From positions 1 to 10,075 of the forward strand of contig CAMKAP010000057.1 in assembly GCA_946410505.1 (NCBI GenBank): a stretch of DNA of 10,075 nt, given 5' to 3'. Below are positions 1-5,594 of this stretch, piece by piece; within the stretch, counting starts at the first letter, position 1; the number at the start of each line of letters is the position of its first letter. Both the position numbers and the translations under genes were made by a program. The notes under the pieces were generated by a model. That model had not been told where the DNA came from and searched no databases. It saw only the letters and a list, made by a program, of their open reading frames with translations. Source of the stretch: an uncultured Clostridia bacterium (GTDB lineage Bacteria > Bacillota_A > Clostridia > Oscillospirales > Oscillospiraceae).

Positions 1-49
1 TAGCACATGACCTTGGAGAGGGTCACTAAAAACTACTACTCTATAATAC

Positions 50-56
50 AAGGAGG
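50..56 (+). promoter_or_regulatory. Shine-Dalgarno of the GH2 gene
   Basis: AAGGAGG lies 4 bases before the ATG at 61 and decides that start over the in-frame ATG at 7. A perfect TATAAT at 42-47 lies just upstream, but it would place the transcript start at about 54, inside this site, and no -35 box is seen at 16-18 bases. The real promoter may therefore lie outside the window. Confidence 0.8.
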
Positions 57-60
57 AAAA

Positions 61-2451
61 ATGAAAAAGTTCGATTTCAACCGCGGCTGGACCTGCCGCG
101 CGCTGAAACCCGGCGCGGAAGCGATCCCGGTGACGCTCCCCCATGACGCGATGCGCACCGAGCCGCGCATCGAGGGGAGTCTGGGCGAGGGAAACATCGG
201 CTGGTTTGAGGCCAACGACTACGAGTATGTCAAGCGCTTTACGCTCACGCCGGAGCAGGAGCGGGCGGAGCATCTGACGCTGGAGTTCGAGAGCGTATAC
301 CGCCACGCCGAGGTCTGGCTCAATGGGGAGAAGGCGGCCTTCCGCCCCTACGGCTACACGAATTTTTACGTGGATCTGAAGCCCTTCCTCAAGGAGGGGG
401 AAAACGAGATCCGCGTCGTCGCCCGCAACGCCGACCAGCCCAACTCCCGCTGGTACTCCGGCACGGGCATCTTCCGCCCGGTCTGGCTCTATGCCTGCGG
501 GGAGAAGCATATTCTGATGAATTCCGTAAAGATCGACACGCTGGAGATCCGTCCGGCGAAGATCCGCGTGCGGATGGAGACCTCTGTCCCCGGCGATGCG
601 GCGGTGGAGATCCTGGACGGTGAGCGCTGCCTGGCCAGAGCGGAGGGCGCGGGGCCCTTCACCCTCAAGCTTCCGGAGGCGGAGCTCTGGAGCCCGGAAA
701 ACCCGAAGCTCTATACATGCCGCGTGACCTTTGCCGGCGACGTATGTGAAGAGACTTTCGGCGTGCGCACGCTGAGCTGGACGCCGGAGAAGGGCGTGGC
801 TCTCAACGGCGAGCGCGTCGTCATCCGCGGGGCCTGCATCCACCACGATAACGGCCTGCTGGGAGCGGCGAGCTACCCGGAGGCGGAGGAGCGGCGCATC
901 CGCATCCTGCAGAAGGCGGGCTACAACGCTGTGCGCTCGGCACACAACCCCTGCTCCAAATACCAGCTGGAGGCCTGCGACAGGCTGGGTATGCTGATGA
1001 TGGACGAGTATGTGGACTGCTGGTACATGCACAAGACCCAGTACGACTACGCGACTTATGTCAGCGACTGGTGGAAGCAGGACCTGAAGGATATGGTGGA
1101 CAAGGACTACAACCACCCCTGTGTCATCATGTACTCCACCGGCAACGAGGTGGCCGAAACCGCCCAGGCCAAGGGCATCGCCCTGCAGAAAAGCTATACG
1201 GAATATCTGCACGGACTGGACAGTACCCGCCCCGTGACCTGCGGCATCAACATCTTCTTTAATTTCCTCTCCTCCGCGGGCTTCGGCGTCTACAGCGACG
1301 AGAAGGCCAAACAGCAGGCGGAGGCGGCCAAAAAGGCCGCCGAGAGCGCCGCTGCGAAGAAGCCGAAAAAGAAGGCCGTGGGCTCCGAGTTCTACAATCT
1401 GCTGGCCGCCGCCGTGGGCTGTGATTTCATGAAGTTCGGCGCCACGCTTCCGCCCTGCGACTGGAAGACCCGGGACGCCTTCGCCGCCATGGACATCGCG
1501 GGCTACAACTACGGCAACTGGCGCTACCGCCATGACGCGAAAAAGTACCCGCAGCGCCTGATCCTGGGCTCCGAGACCCTGATCGGCGACGCCTATGATT
1601 TCTGGGAGATTGCCAAGGACACGCCCCAGGTGGTGGGTGACTTCGTGTGGATCGCCTGGGATTATATCGGCGAGTGCGGCGCGGGGGACAACGGCCCCGA
1701 ATTCGACGAGTACAAGACCGGCCGGGTACAGGACTGCATCCGCGGCGGCCCCGGCCGCGTGGACGTGACCGGCAAGCTGACCCCCGAGGCGGACTATACC
1801 CGCATCTGCTTTGAACTGGAGAAGGGGCCAAAGCTGGCCGTTTTCCCGGTGAACCAGGCAAAGAGACTGAACATGACCGACTGGACCATGAGCCGCGCGC
1901 AGCGCAGCTGGAGCTGGGAAGGCTTTGAGGGCAAGAGCGCCCTGGTGGAGGTCTATGCCCGGGCCGCGTCCGTCGAGCTCTTTGTAAACGGCAGATCCGT
2001 GGGCAAAAAGAAGCCCAGAAAAGCCCGCGCCGTCTTCCGCACGAGCTATGAGCCGGGGGAGCTGACGGCGATATCCTACGATCTGGGCGGCCGCGAGATC
2101 GGGCGCGACACGCTGCGCTCCGCGGGTCCGGAGACGGAACTGCGTCTGGAGCCGGAGAGCGAAAGCTGCCGTCCCGGCGAGATGGTCTATTTCCGCATGC
2201 GCTATACCGACAAAAACGGCGAGGTCAAACCGCTGGAGCGCCACCGCATCCGTGTCGCGGCCGAAAACGGCACCGTCATGGGCACGGCCAACGCCAGCGT
2301 CTACTTTGAGGGCAACTACGCCCAGTCGGAGGTGCCCAGTTACTTCGGCGAGGCGCAGACCGTGGTGCAGGCCCGCGAAGCGGGCGTCCTGCGCGTCACT
2401 GTGAGCGACGGGCAGCGGACCGCCTCCGTGGAGCTTCCCTGCGGAGAATAA
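61..2451 (+). CDS. GH2 family glycoside hydrolase (beta-galactosidase-like, DUF4982 type)
   Basis: 796-residue retaining glycosidase of family GH2 that hydrolyses a beta-linked sugar; the exact substrate (galactoside, glucuronide or other) cannot be read from the sequence. Order of parts: jelly-roll sugar-binding domain (about 1-160), Ig-like domain (about 165-255), TIM barrel (about 260-600) with the family RSAHNP motif (His295), acid/base Glu363 in STGNEV and likely nucleophile Glu505 in LILGSET, then a DUF4982-like beta domain (about 617-690, with ELFVNGRSVG) and a C-terminal Ig-like domain. No signal peptide, so probably cytoplasmic. A Lys/Ala-rich low-complexity insert lies at about 414-439 within the barrel. 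The ATG at 61 is chosen because AAGGAGG sits at 50-56; an in-frame ATG at 7 has no such site. Probably the first gene of a two-gene operon with the hydrolase 12 bases downstream. Family assignment is firm, substrate is not. Confidence 0.93.
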   Translation: MKKFDFNRGWTCRALKPGAEAIPVTLPHDAMRTEPRIEGSLGEGNIGWFEANDYEYVKRFTLTPEQERAEHLTLEFESVYRHAEVWLNGEKAAFRPYGYTNFYVDLKPFLKEGENEIRVVARNADQPNSRWYSGTGIFRPVWLYACGEKHILMNSVKIDTLEIRPAKIRVRMETSVPGDAAVEILDGERCLARAEGAGPFTLKLPEAELWSPENPKLYTCRVTFAGDVCEETFGVRTLSWTPEKGVALNGERVVIRGACIHHDNGLLGAASYPEAEERRIRILQKAGYNAVRSAHNPCSKYQLEACDRLGMLMMDEYVDCWYMHKTQYDYATYVSDWWKQDLKDMVDKDYNHPCVIMYSTGNEVAETAQAKGIALQKSYTEYLHGLDSTRPVTCGINIFFNFLSSAGFGVYSDEKAKQQAEAAKKAAESAAAKKPKKKAVGSEFYNLLAAAVGCDFMKFGATLPPCDWKTRDAFAAMDIAGYNYGNWRYRHDAKKYPQRLILGSETLIGDAYDFWEIAKDTPQVVGDFVWIAWDYIGECGAGDNGPEFDEYKTGRVQDCIRGGPGRVDVTGKLTPEADYTRICFELEKGPKLAVFPVNQAKRLNMTDWTMSRAQRSWSWEGFEGKSALVEVYARAASVELFVNGRSVGKKKPRKARAVFRTSYEPGELTAISYDLGGREIGRDTLRSAGPETELRLEPESESCRPGEMVYFRMRYTDKNGEVKPLERHRIRVAAENGTVMGTANASVYFEGNYAQSEVPSYFGEAQTVVQAREAGVLRVTVSDGQRTASVELPCGE

Positions 2452-2463
2452 AGGAGCGAGAGC

Positions 2464-3438
2464 ATGAAAAAAGGATGGAAGATCTTTCTGGCGATCCTGC
2501 TGGTGCTGGCCCTGGTCGTAGGGCTGAATCACCATCTGGCCTGGGTGCTGTGGAACAACTGGTTCCCCGAGAAAGTTACGTTGGATGAAAGCCGCGAGTG
2601 GGCCGGCGGCGCCGGCTTCGAGCGCACGCCCTACGGCGAAGCGGAGAGCCAGTATCTGGATCTCTACATTCCCGACGGGGTGGAGAATCCGCCTCTCTTC
2701 GTGATGATCCACGGCGGCGGCTTCATCTCCAACGACTCCCAGTCCCGCCAGGCCCGGCTCTTCTACCGCTATTTCCGGGACCACGGCTTTGCCTGCGCCA
2801 GCATCAACTACCGCCTGGCCCAGGAGGCGCCCTGGCCCGCTGCGGTGGAGGACGTGCGCGACGCGATCCGCTATCTCTCCGAGCATGCGGAGGAATACGG
2901 CTATGACGCCTCTCAGTGCGCAGTCTGGGGTGAATCCGCAGGCGGGTATCTGGCCTGCATCACGGCGGTCACCGAGCAGGCCATCCCCGTGAAGGCCCTG
3001 GTGGATTACTACGGGATCGTGGATTTCTCCACCAGTGAGGAGCAGTTCCGGCAGGAGGGCATCCCCGCCTGGGTGCGCAGGATGGCAAACTTCTGGGCAG
3101 ACAGCAAGACCCTGCAGGGCTTCGGCTCCTGTGAGGAGTTCTGGGTCCGCAAGGCCTATGCCGACTGGACCGGGGAAGACGTCAATGCCCTGTCCGTGCC
3201 GTACCAGACCGCTTTCGGTGTCAATCCCGGCCTCAGGAGCCTGATCGTCCACGGCGACGCGGATCTGAGCGTACCCTACCACCAGTCTTTGCAGATGGAG
3301 GAGGCGCTTGCCGCTGTCTGCGGGGCGGATAATGTGCGCGTGGAGCTGGTGCACGGCATGATGCATGCCGGTGACGGGCTCTACACCGAGGCGCGGCTGG
3401 CCCAGGTCGAAGCCTTTGTCCGCGAAGCGCTGGGGTAA
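2464..3438 (+). CDS. Membrane-anchored alpha/beta-hydrolase (esterase/lipase-like)
   Basis: 324-residue alpha/beta-hydrolase of the HGGG esterase type (hormone-sensitive-lipase/BD-FAE-like), expected to cleave a carboxylic ester such as an acyl or acetyl group. Visible motifs: oxyanion-hole HGGGF at His83-Gly86, nucleophile Ser158 in GESAGG, acid Asp267 in HGDADLSVP, and His301 in GMMHAGDG, so the triad looks complete. Residues about 7-26 form one hydrophobic segment after a basic start (MKKGWK). This suggests an uncleaved anchor or signal peptide with the catalytic domain outside; no lipobox Cys is seen. AAGGAG at 2451-2456 overlaps the stop codon of the GH2 gene and sits 7 bases before the ATG, so the two are almost certainly one operon. 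Deacetylation or de-esterification of a glycan feeding the GH2 enzyme is an inference only, since the two proteins appear to sit in different compartments. Confidence 0.88.
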   Translation: MKKGWKIFLAILLVLALVVGLNHHLAWVLWNNWFPEKVTLDESREWAGGAGFERTPYGEAESQYLDLYIPDGVENPPLFVMIHGGGFISNDSQSRQARLFYRYFRDHGFACASINYRLAQEAPWPAAVEDVRDAIRYLSEHAEEYGYDASQCAVWGESAGGYLACITAVTEQAIPVKALVDYYGIVDFSTSEEQFRQEGIPAWVRRMANFWADSKTLQGFGSCEEFWVRKAYADWTGEDVNALSVPYQTAFGVNPGLRSLIVHGDADLSVPYHQSLQMEEALAAVCGADNVRVELVHGMMHAGDGLYTEARLAQVEAFVREALG

Positions 3439-3492
3439 AAACAATAGTTTTTTCCAGCCGCTCAAAGCTGATAAGCTGAGAATTACAGGAGA

Positions 3493-3520
3493 CTTTTCTT
3501 TCCTTTCGCGGAAAGAAAGG
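3493..3520 (+). terminator. Stem-loop after the GH2-hydrolase operon, possible terminator
   Basis: The arms at 3493-3503 and 3510-3520 pair over 11 bp (one G-T wobble) around the 6-base loop TTTCGC. It is the first solid stem-loop downstream of the hydrolase stop and is followed by GGTTTCC rather than a clean T run. It may act as a weak terminator or an mRNA 3'-end stabiliser. It resembles the CTTTC/GAAAG hairpin at 3937-3971, so it may instead be part of the intergenic repeat. Confidence 0.35.
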
Positions 3521-3566
3521 TTTCCTGGTCTTCAAACCGCTCCGGGCGCGGCTCGCCGAATGGGTT

Positions 3567-3770
3567 ATAATGATCATCGGATGGCGAAATCAATCGAGGA
3601 TTCGATTGATTTCGCTGCCAAACGACAAGTTTGGCAGCGAATGATTCTAAAAATCATTCGCCCGATGCTCATTGCAATGAGTATATGGCAAAACAGCAAG
3701 GCTGTTTTGCTGCGTAGCAAAGCTGCGCAGCGAAAAGCTTTTTCGCTTTTCGCCATCATATAATCATTAT
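3567..3770. repeat. Seven-hairpin array closed by an outer inverted repeat
   Basis: About 204 bases made almost wholly of abutting hairpins. Outer closure: ATAATGAT 3567-3574 with ATCATTAT 3763-3770 (8 bp). Hairpins: 3586-3596/3603-3613 (11 bp), 3614-3623/3629-3638 (10 bp), 3639-3646/3652-3659 (8 bp, extendable to 10), palindrome CTCATTGCAATGAG 3668-3681, 3688-3697/3701-3710 (10 bp), 3709-3718/3722-3731 (10 bp, one G-T), 3730-3738/3745-3753 (9 bp). CATCGG 3575-3580 pairs with CCGATG 3662-3667, enclosing the first three; ATGGC 3685-3689 pairs with GCCAT 3752-3756, enclosing the last three. Neighbouring stems share GC at their borders. TATAAT occurs at both ends (3566-3571, 3759-3764). The pairings are read directly. 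Whether this is a miniature mobile element, a REP-like repeat or a transcribed structured RNA cannot be decided here. Confidence 0.7.
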
Positions 3771-3772
3771 TG

Positions 3773-3811
3773 CGGGACGTCGAGGACGCTGACCCCTACA
3801 AGCACGTCCCG
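3773..3811. repeat. Inverted repeat CGGGACGT/ACGTCCCG
   Basis: Arms 3773-3780 and 3804-3811 pair over 8 bp around a 23-base loop, two bases after the hairpin array. The loop contains AGGACGC (3783-3789) and TACAAG (3797-3802). Both are complementary to GCGTCCTTGTA at 3891-3901, so an alternative long-range pairing is possible. Confidence 0.5.
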
Positions 3812-3936
3812 GCGACTCGCGGATCGGCTTCCAGGTAGCGGCGCGAGCGAAGCGAAGCCATTCCGCGAACGGCGAAGCGCGAGAGGCACGGCGTCCTTGT
3901 AAGCGCTTTTTTCTTTCTTCCACCGGGCGCGGCGCG

Positions 3937-3971
3937 TTCTTTCTTTTTGGGCAAGCACCAAAAAGAAAGAA
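3937..3971. repeat. Perfect 14-bp stem-loop TTCTTTCTTTTTGG
   Basis: Arms 3937-3950 and 3958-3971 are perfectly complementary over 14 bp with the 7-base loop GCAAGCA. No T run follows on the plus strand (ATGGGGGG follows), so it is not a standard terminator. The minus strand reads an equivalent stem followed by CGCGCC. It looks like an intergenic repeat or RNA-stability hairpin. Confidence 0.6.
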
Positions 3972-4027
3972 TGGGGGGCGCAATACGCAGCGTCGTCTCT
4001 CTGGACATCTTGGCGATGATTGCATAC

Positions 4028-4063
4028 AAAAAAACCAAGGCCGTGACGAAAGTCACGGCCTTG
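4028..4063 (-). terminator. Intrinsic terminator of the minus-strand MATE gene
   Basis: A 12-bp perfect GC-rich stem (4036-4047 with 4052-4063) closes a 4-base loop. Read on the minus strand it is followed by one G and seven T (A run at 4028-4034). It begins 7 bases after the MATE stop codon. On the plus strand it is followed by GCGCTTTTT, so it may also block transcription from the left. Confidence 0.9.
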
Positions 4064-4070
4064 CGCTTTT

Positions 4071-5459
4071 TCATTTCCCGAGCGGATTCCAGCGGCCGCT
4101 TCGGAAGTAGCAGACAAAGAGCACGAAGAGCAGCAGATTGTGTCCGATCATGCAGCCCCAGGCGGACACGAGCCCCAGCCCCAGGAGCCGGGTGCACGCG
4201 AAGGTGCCCACGATGCGCACGCCCCACATGCCGATGATGTTGAACAGGAAGGGGACTGCGGTTTTACCCACGCCCTGCAGCATGCCCTCGATGACGATGG
4301 ACACGCCGTAGAAGGGTTCGGAGCAGGCCACCATGCGCAGCACGGTGCTCCCCAGCAGGATGACCGCCGCGTCGCGGCTGAAGAGGCCCACCATGGCGGG
4401 GGCGAAACAGAAGAGCAGCGTTCCCGACAGCAGCATCAGCGACACTTCGCACAGGAAAATGAGCCGCGCCTGATCGCCCACCCGCCGCCGGTCTCCGGCG
4501 CCCACGGCGTTGCCGGTGAGGGTGGCCGCCGCAGTCTGCATCCCGTAGCCCGGGATATAAAAAGCCGACTCCACGGTGTTGGCGATGGTATGGGCGGCGG
4601 TGGCGGTCTCGCCGAGGGCGTTGATCATGGCGGCGAAGGCCACATAGCCCAGAGAGGTGCCGAAGCGCTGGAGCATATTCGGGAAGGCGACCCGAAGACA
4701 GGGCCGCAGTACCCGCATGTCCGGACGCAGGGTGAGCCCCCGGGGTGAGACGCGGGGATGGCGGTAAAGGGCCAGTGTGATGGCAATGCCGCCGAAGACA
4801 AAGGACAGAGCGCTGGCAGCCGCGGCGCCAACGACGCCGAGTCCCGCGCCCCAGAACCGGAAGCTGCGGCCGAAGAGCGTGAGCGCGCGCGGCTCATAGA
4901 TCAGCAGAAAGTTCAGCGTCACGTTCAGGAGGTTGACGCCGATCCCCACGCGCATGGGCGTTTTCGTGTCGCCGGCGGCGCGCAGCACCGTGCCGAAGAT
5001 GATGCTGGCCGCCCGGGCCAGCATGGGCGTATACAGGATGAAAAAGTAGCGCGAGGCCAGGCTCCGCAGGGAGGGGGCCACCTGCATCCACACCGGCACT
5101 TTCTTGCTCAGCCCCAGGGTCAGCCCGGTGAAGAGCAGGCCCGCCGCCAGTACCATCAGCACCGACTGGGCCGCGGCCCGGCGGGCGCGGTCAGTTTCTC
5201 CGGCGCCGATCGCCTGGGAGATGTAGCTGAGAAAGCCCACGCCGAAGGCGGAGACGGTGCTGCCGATGAGCCAGTTGACCGTGACGGTGCTGCCCACGGC
5301 GGCGGTGGCTGCGGTGCCGAGAGAGCCGACCATGGCCGTGTCAATATACTGCACGGCGGTCTGCATCAGCTGCTCGAGCATGGTGGGCCAGGCCTGCGTG
5401 ATCACGGCCGGCAGCAGCGCCCAGTCAAATATGAAATTGTGCTTCGTCTCGTTTTTCAT
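4071..5459 (-). CDS. MATE family multidrug/metabolite efflux transporter
   Basis: 462 residues, the usual length for a MATE (MatE fold, 12 transmembrane helices) antiporter that exports cationic drugs or metabolites using a Na+ or H+ gradient. The first helix carries the family-typical stretch LEQLMQTAVQYIDTAMVGSLG. The two homologous halves meet around residues 220-250, and the second half has the expected FGTSLGYVAFAAMINALGETATAAHTIA pattern in part. A later Met (residue 28) would cut into helix 1, so the ATG at 5459 is preferred. No strong Shine-Dalgarno precedes it (GGCAGGCT only). An extended -10 box TGATAGACT lies so close that the mRNA may be nearly leaderless. It is divergent from a second, different MATE gene and ends in a strong terminator. 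Substrate is unknown. Confidence 0.92.
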   Translation of the reverse strand: MKNETKHNFIFDWALLPAVITQAWPTMLEQLMQTAVQYIDTAMVGSLGTAATAAVGSTVTVNWLIGSTVSAFGVGFLSYISQAIGAGETDRARRAAAQSVLMVLAAGLLFTGLTLGLSKKVPVWMQVAPSLRSLASRYFFILYTPMLARAASIIFGTVLRAAGDTKTPMRVGIGVNLLNVTLNFLLIYEPRALTLFGRSFRFWGAGLGVVGAAAASALSFVFGGIAITLALYRHPRVSPRGLTLRPDMRVLRPCLRVAFPNMLQRFGTSLGYVAFAAMINALGETATAAHTIANTVESAFYIPGYGMQTAAATLTGNAVGAGDRRRVGDQARLIFLCEVSLMLLSGTLLFCFAPAMVGLFSRDAAVILLGSTVLRMVACSEPFYGVSIVIEGMLQGVGKTAVPFLFNIIGMWGVRIVGTFACTRLLGLGLVSAWGCMIGHNLLLFVLFVCYFRSGRWNPLGK

Positions 5460-5468
5460 AGCCTGCCC

Positions 5469-5497
5469 AGTCTATCACATTCCCGACCGGAATACAA
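5469..5497 (-). promoter_or_regulatory. Possible promoter of the minus-strand MATE gene
   Basis: On the minus strand TTGTAT (5497-5492), a 17-base spacer and TAGACT (5474-5469), with TG one base upstream of the -10 box. The -35 match is poor (3 of 6), but the extended -10 may compensate. The predicted start at about 5462 leaves only a few bases before the ATG at 5459. Confidence 0.3.
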
Positions 5498-5507
5498 AAG
5501 AAATCTA

Positions 5508-5536
5508 TTGACATTCCCGGACAGCGGGTGTAGATT
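5508..5536 (+). promoter_or_regulatory. Sigma-70-type promoter of the plus-strand MATE gene
   Basis: Perfect -35 TTGACA at 5508-5513, a 17-base spacer and -10 TAGATT at 5531-5536. The predicted transcript start is near 5543, which excludes long upstream extensions of the MATE reading frame. Confidence 0.65.
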
Positions 5537-5549
5537 GCGTTGGAATCTA
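5531..5549. promoter_or_regulatory. Operator-like palindrome over the -10 box and transcript start
   Basis: TAGATT (5531-5536) and AATCTA (5544-5549) form 6-bp inverted arms 7 bases apart, covering the -10 box and the predicted transcript start. A third AATCTA at 5502-5507 lies right at the -35 box, within an 8-bp repeat AATCTATT also present at 5544-5551. A separate inverted pair ATTCC/GGAAT (5479-5493) and a direct repeat ACATTCCCG (5477-5485, 5511-5519) lie between the two start sites. No regulator gene is visible in the window. Confidence 0.45.
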
Positions 5550-5564
5550 TTCTATCATGCAGTA

Positions 5565-5571
5565 AAGAAGG
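5565..5571 (+). promoter_or_regulatory. Shine-Dalgarno-like AAGAAGG before the plus-strand MATE gene
   Basis: AAGAAGG lies 8 bases before an in-frame ATT codon at 5580 and 23 bases before the in-frame TTG at 5595. No ATG or GTG in the MATE frame follows at a usual distance. The nearest ATG (5557) is out of frame and opens only the three-codon frame ATG CAG TAA that overlaps this site. Confidence 0.45.
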
Positions 5572-5594
5572 CAATTCCCATTCACAGCGATTCA

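Larger units (their letters stand above)
3439..4070. other. 632-base intergenic region rich in inverted repeats, no convincing gene
   Basis: Several short open frames cross this stretch on both strands, but none has a ribosome binding site, a recognisable protein or non-repetitive composition. It holds, in order: a weak A/T hairpin directly after the hydrolase stop (3437-3452), a CTTTC/GAAAG hairpin (3493-3520), the seven-hairpin element (3567-3770), a GC-rich segment with repeated GCGAAGC and GCGCGAG words (3772-3935), a second CTTTC/GAAAG hairpin (3937-3971) and the terminator of the minus-strand MATE gene (4028-4063). The word CCGGGCGCGGC occurs twice, at 3542-3552 and 3923-3933, bracketing the middle. 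Confidence 0.75.

Noticed and set aside
8..25. TGACC/GGTCA repeat with an ACCTTGGAG half-site resembling MerR-family operators
   Set aside because: Only one half-site fits, and the spacing to TATAAT is too long for a MerR-type promoter.
42..47. TATAAT as the GH2 promoter -10 box
   Set aside because: It would start the transcript inside the Shine-Dalgarno, and no -35 box lies at the right distance.
7..60. Upstream extension of the GH2 gene to an ATG at 7
   Set aside because: No ribosome binding site precedes it, while AAGGAGG stands right before the ATG at 61, whose product starts like the family.
3365..3763. 132-residue plus-strand frame running from the hydrolase into the hairpin array
   Set aside because: Starts inside the hydrolase in another frame and its second half is encoded by inverted repeats; no ribosome binding site.
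3567..3770. CRISPR array or integron attC cluster
   Set aside because: The hairpins differ in sequence and have no regular repeat-spacer pattern; no cas or integrase gene is present.
3756..4227. Overlapping minus-strand frames in the intergenic region (89-143 residues)
   Set aside because: They cross the terminator and structured repeats, have Arg/Ala-rich composition and lack ribosome binding sites.
4758..5594. Long N-terminal extension of the plus-strand MATE frame
   Set aside because: It is antisense to the other MATE gene, has a His/Gly/Gln-rich non-protein-like composition, and lies upstream of the TTGACA/TAGATT promoter.
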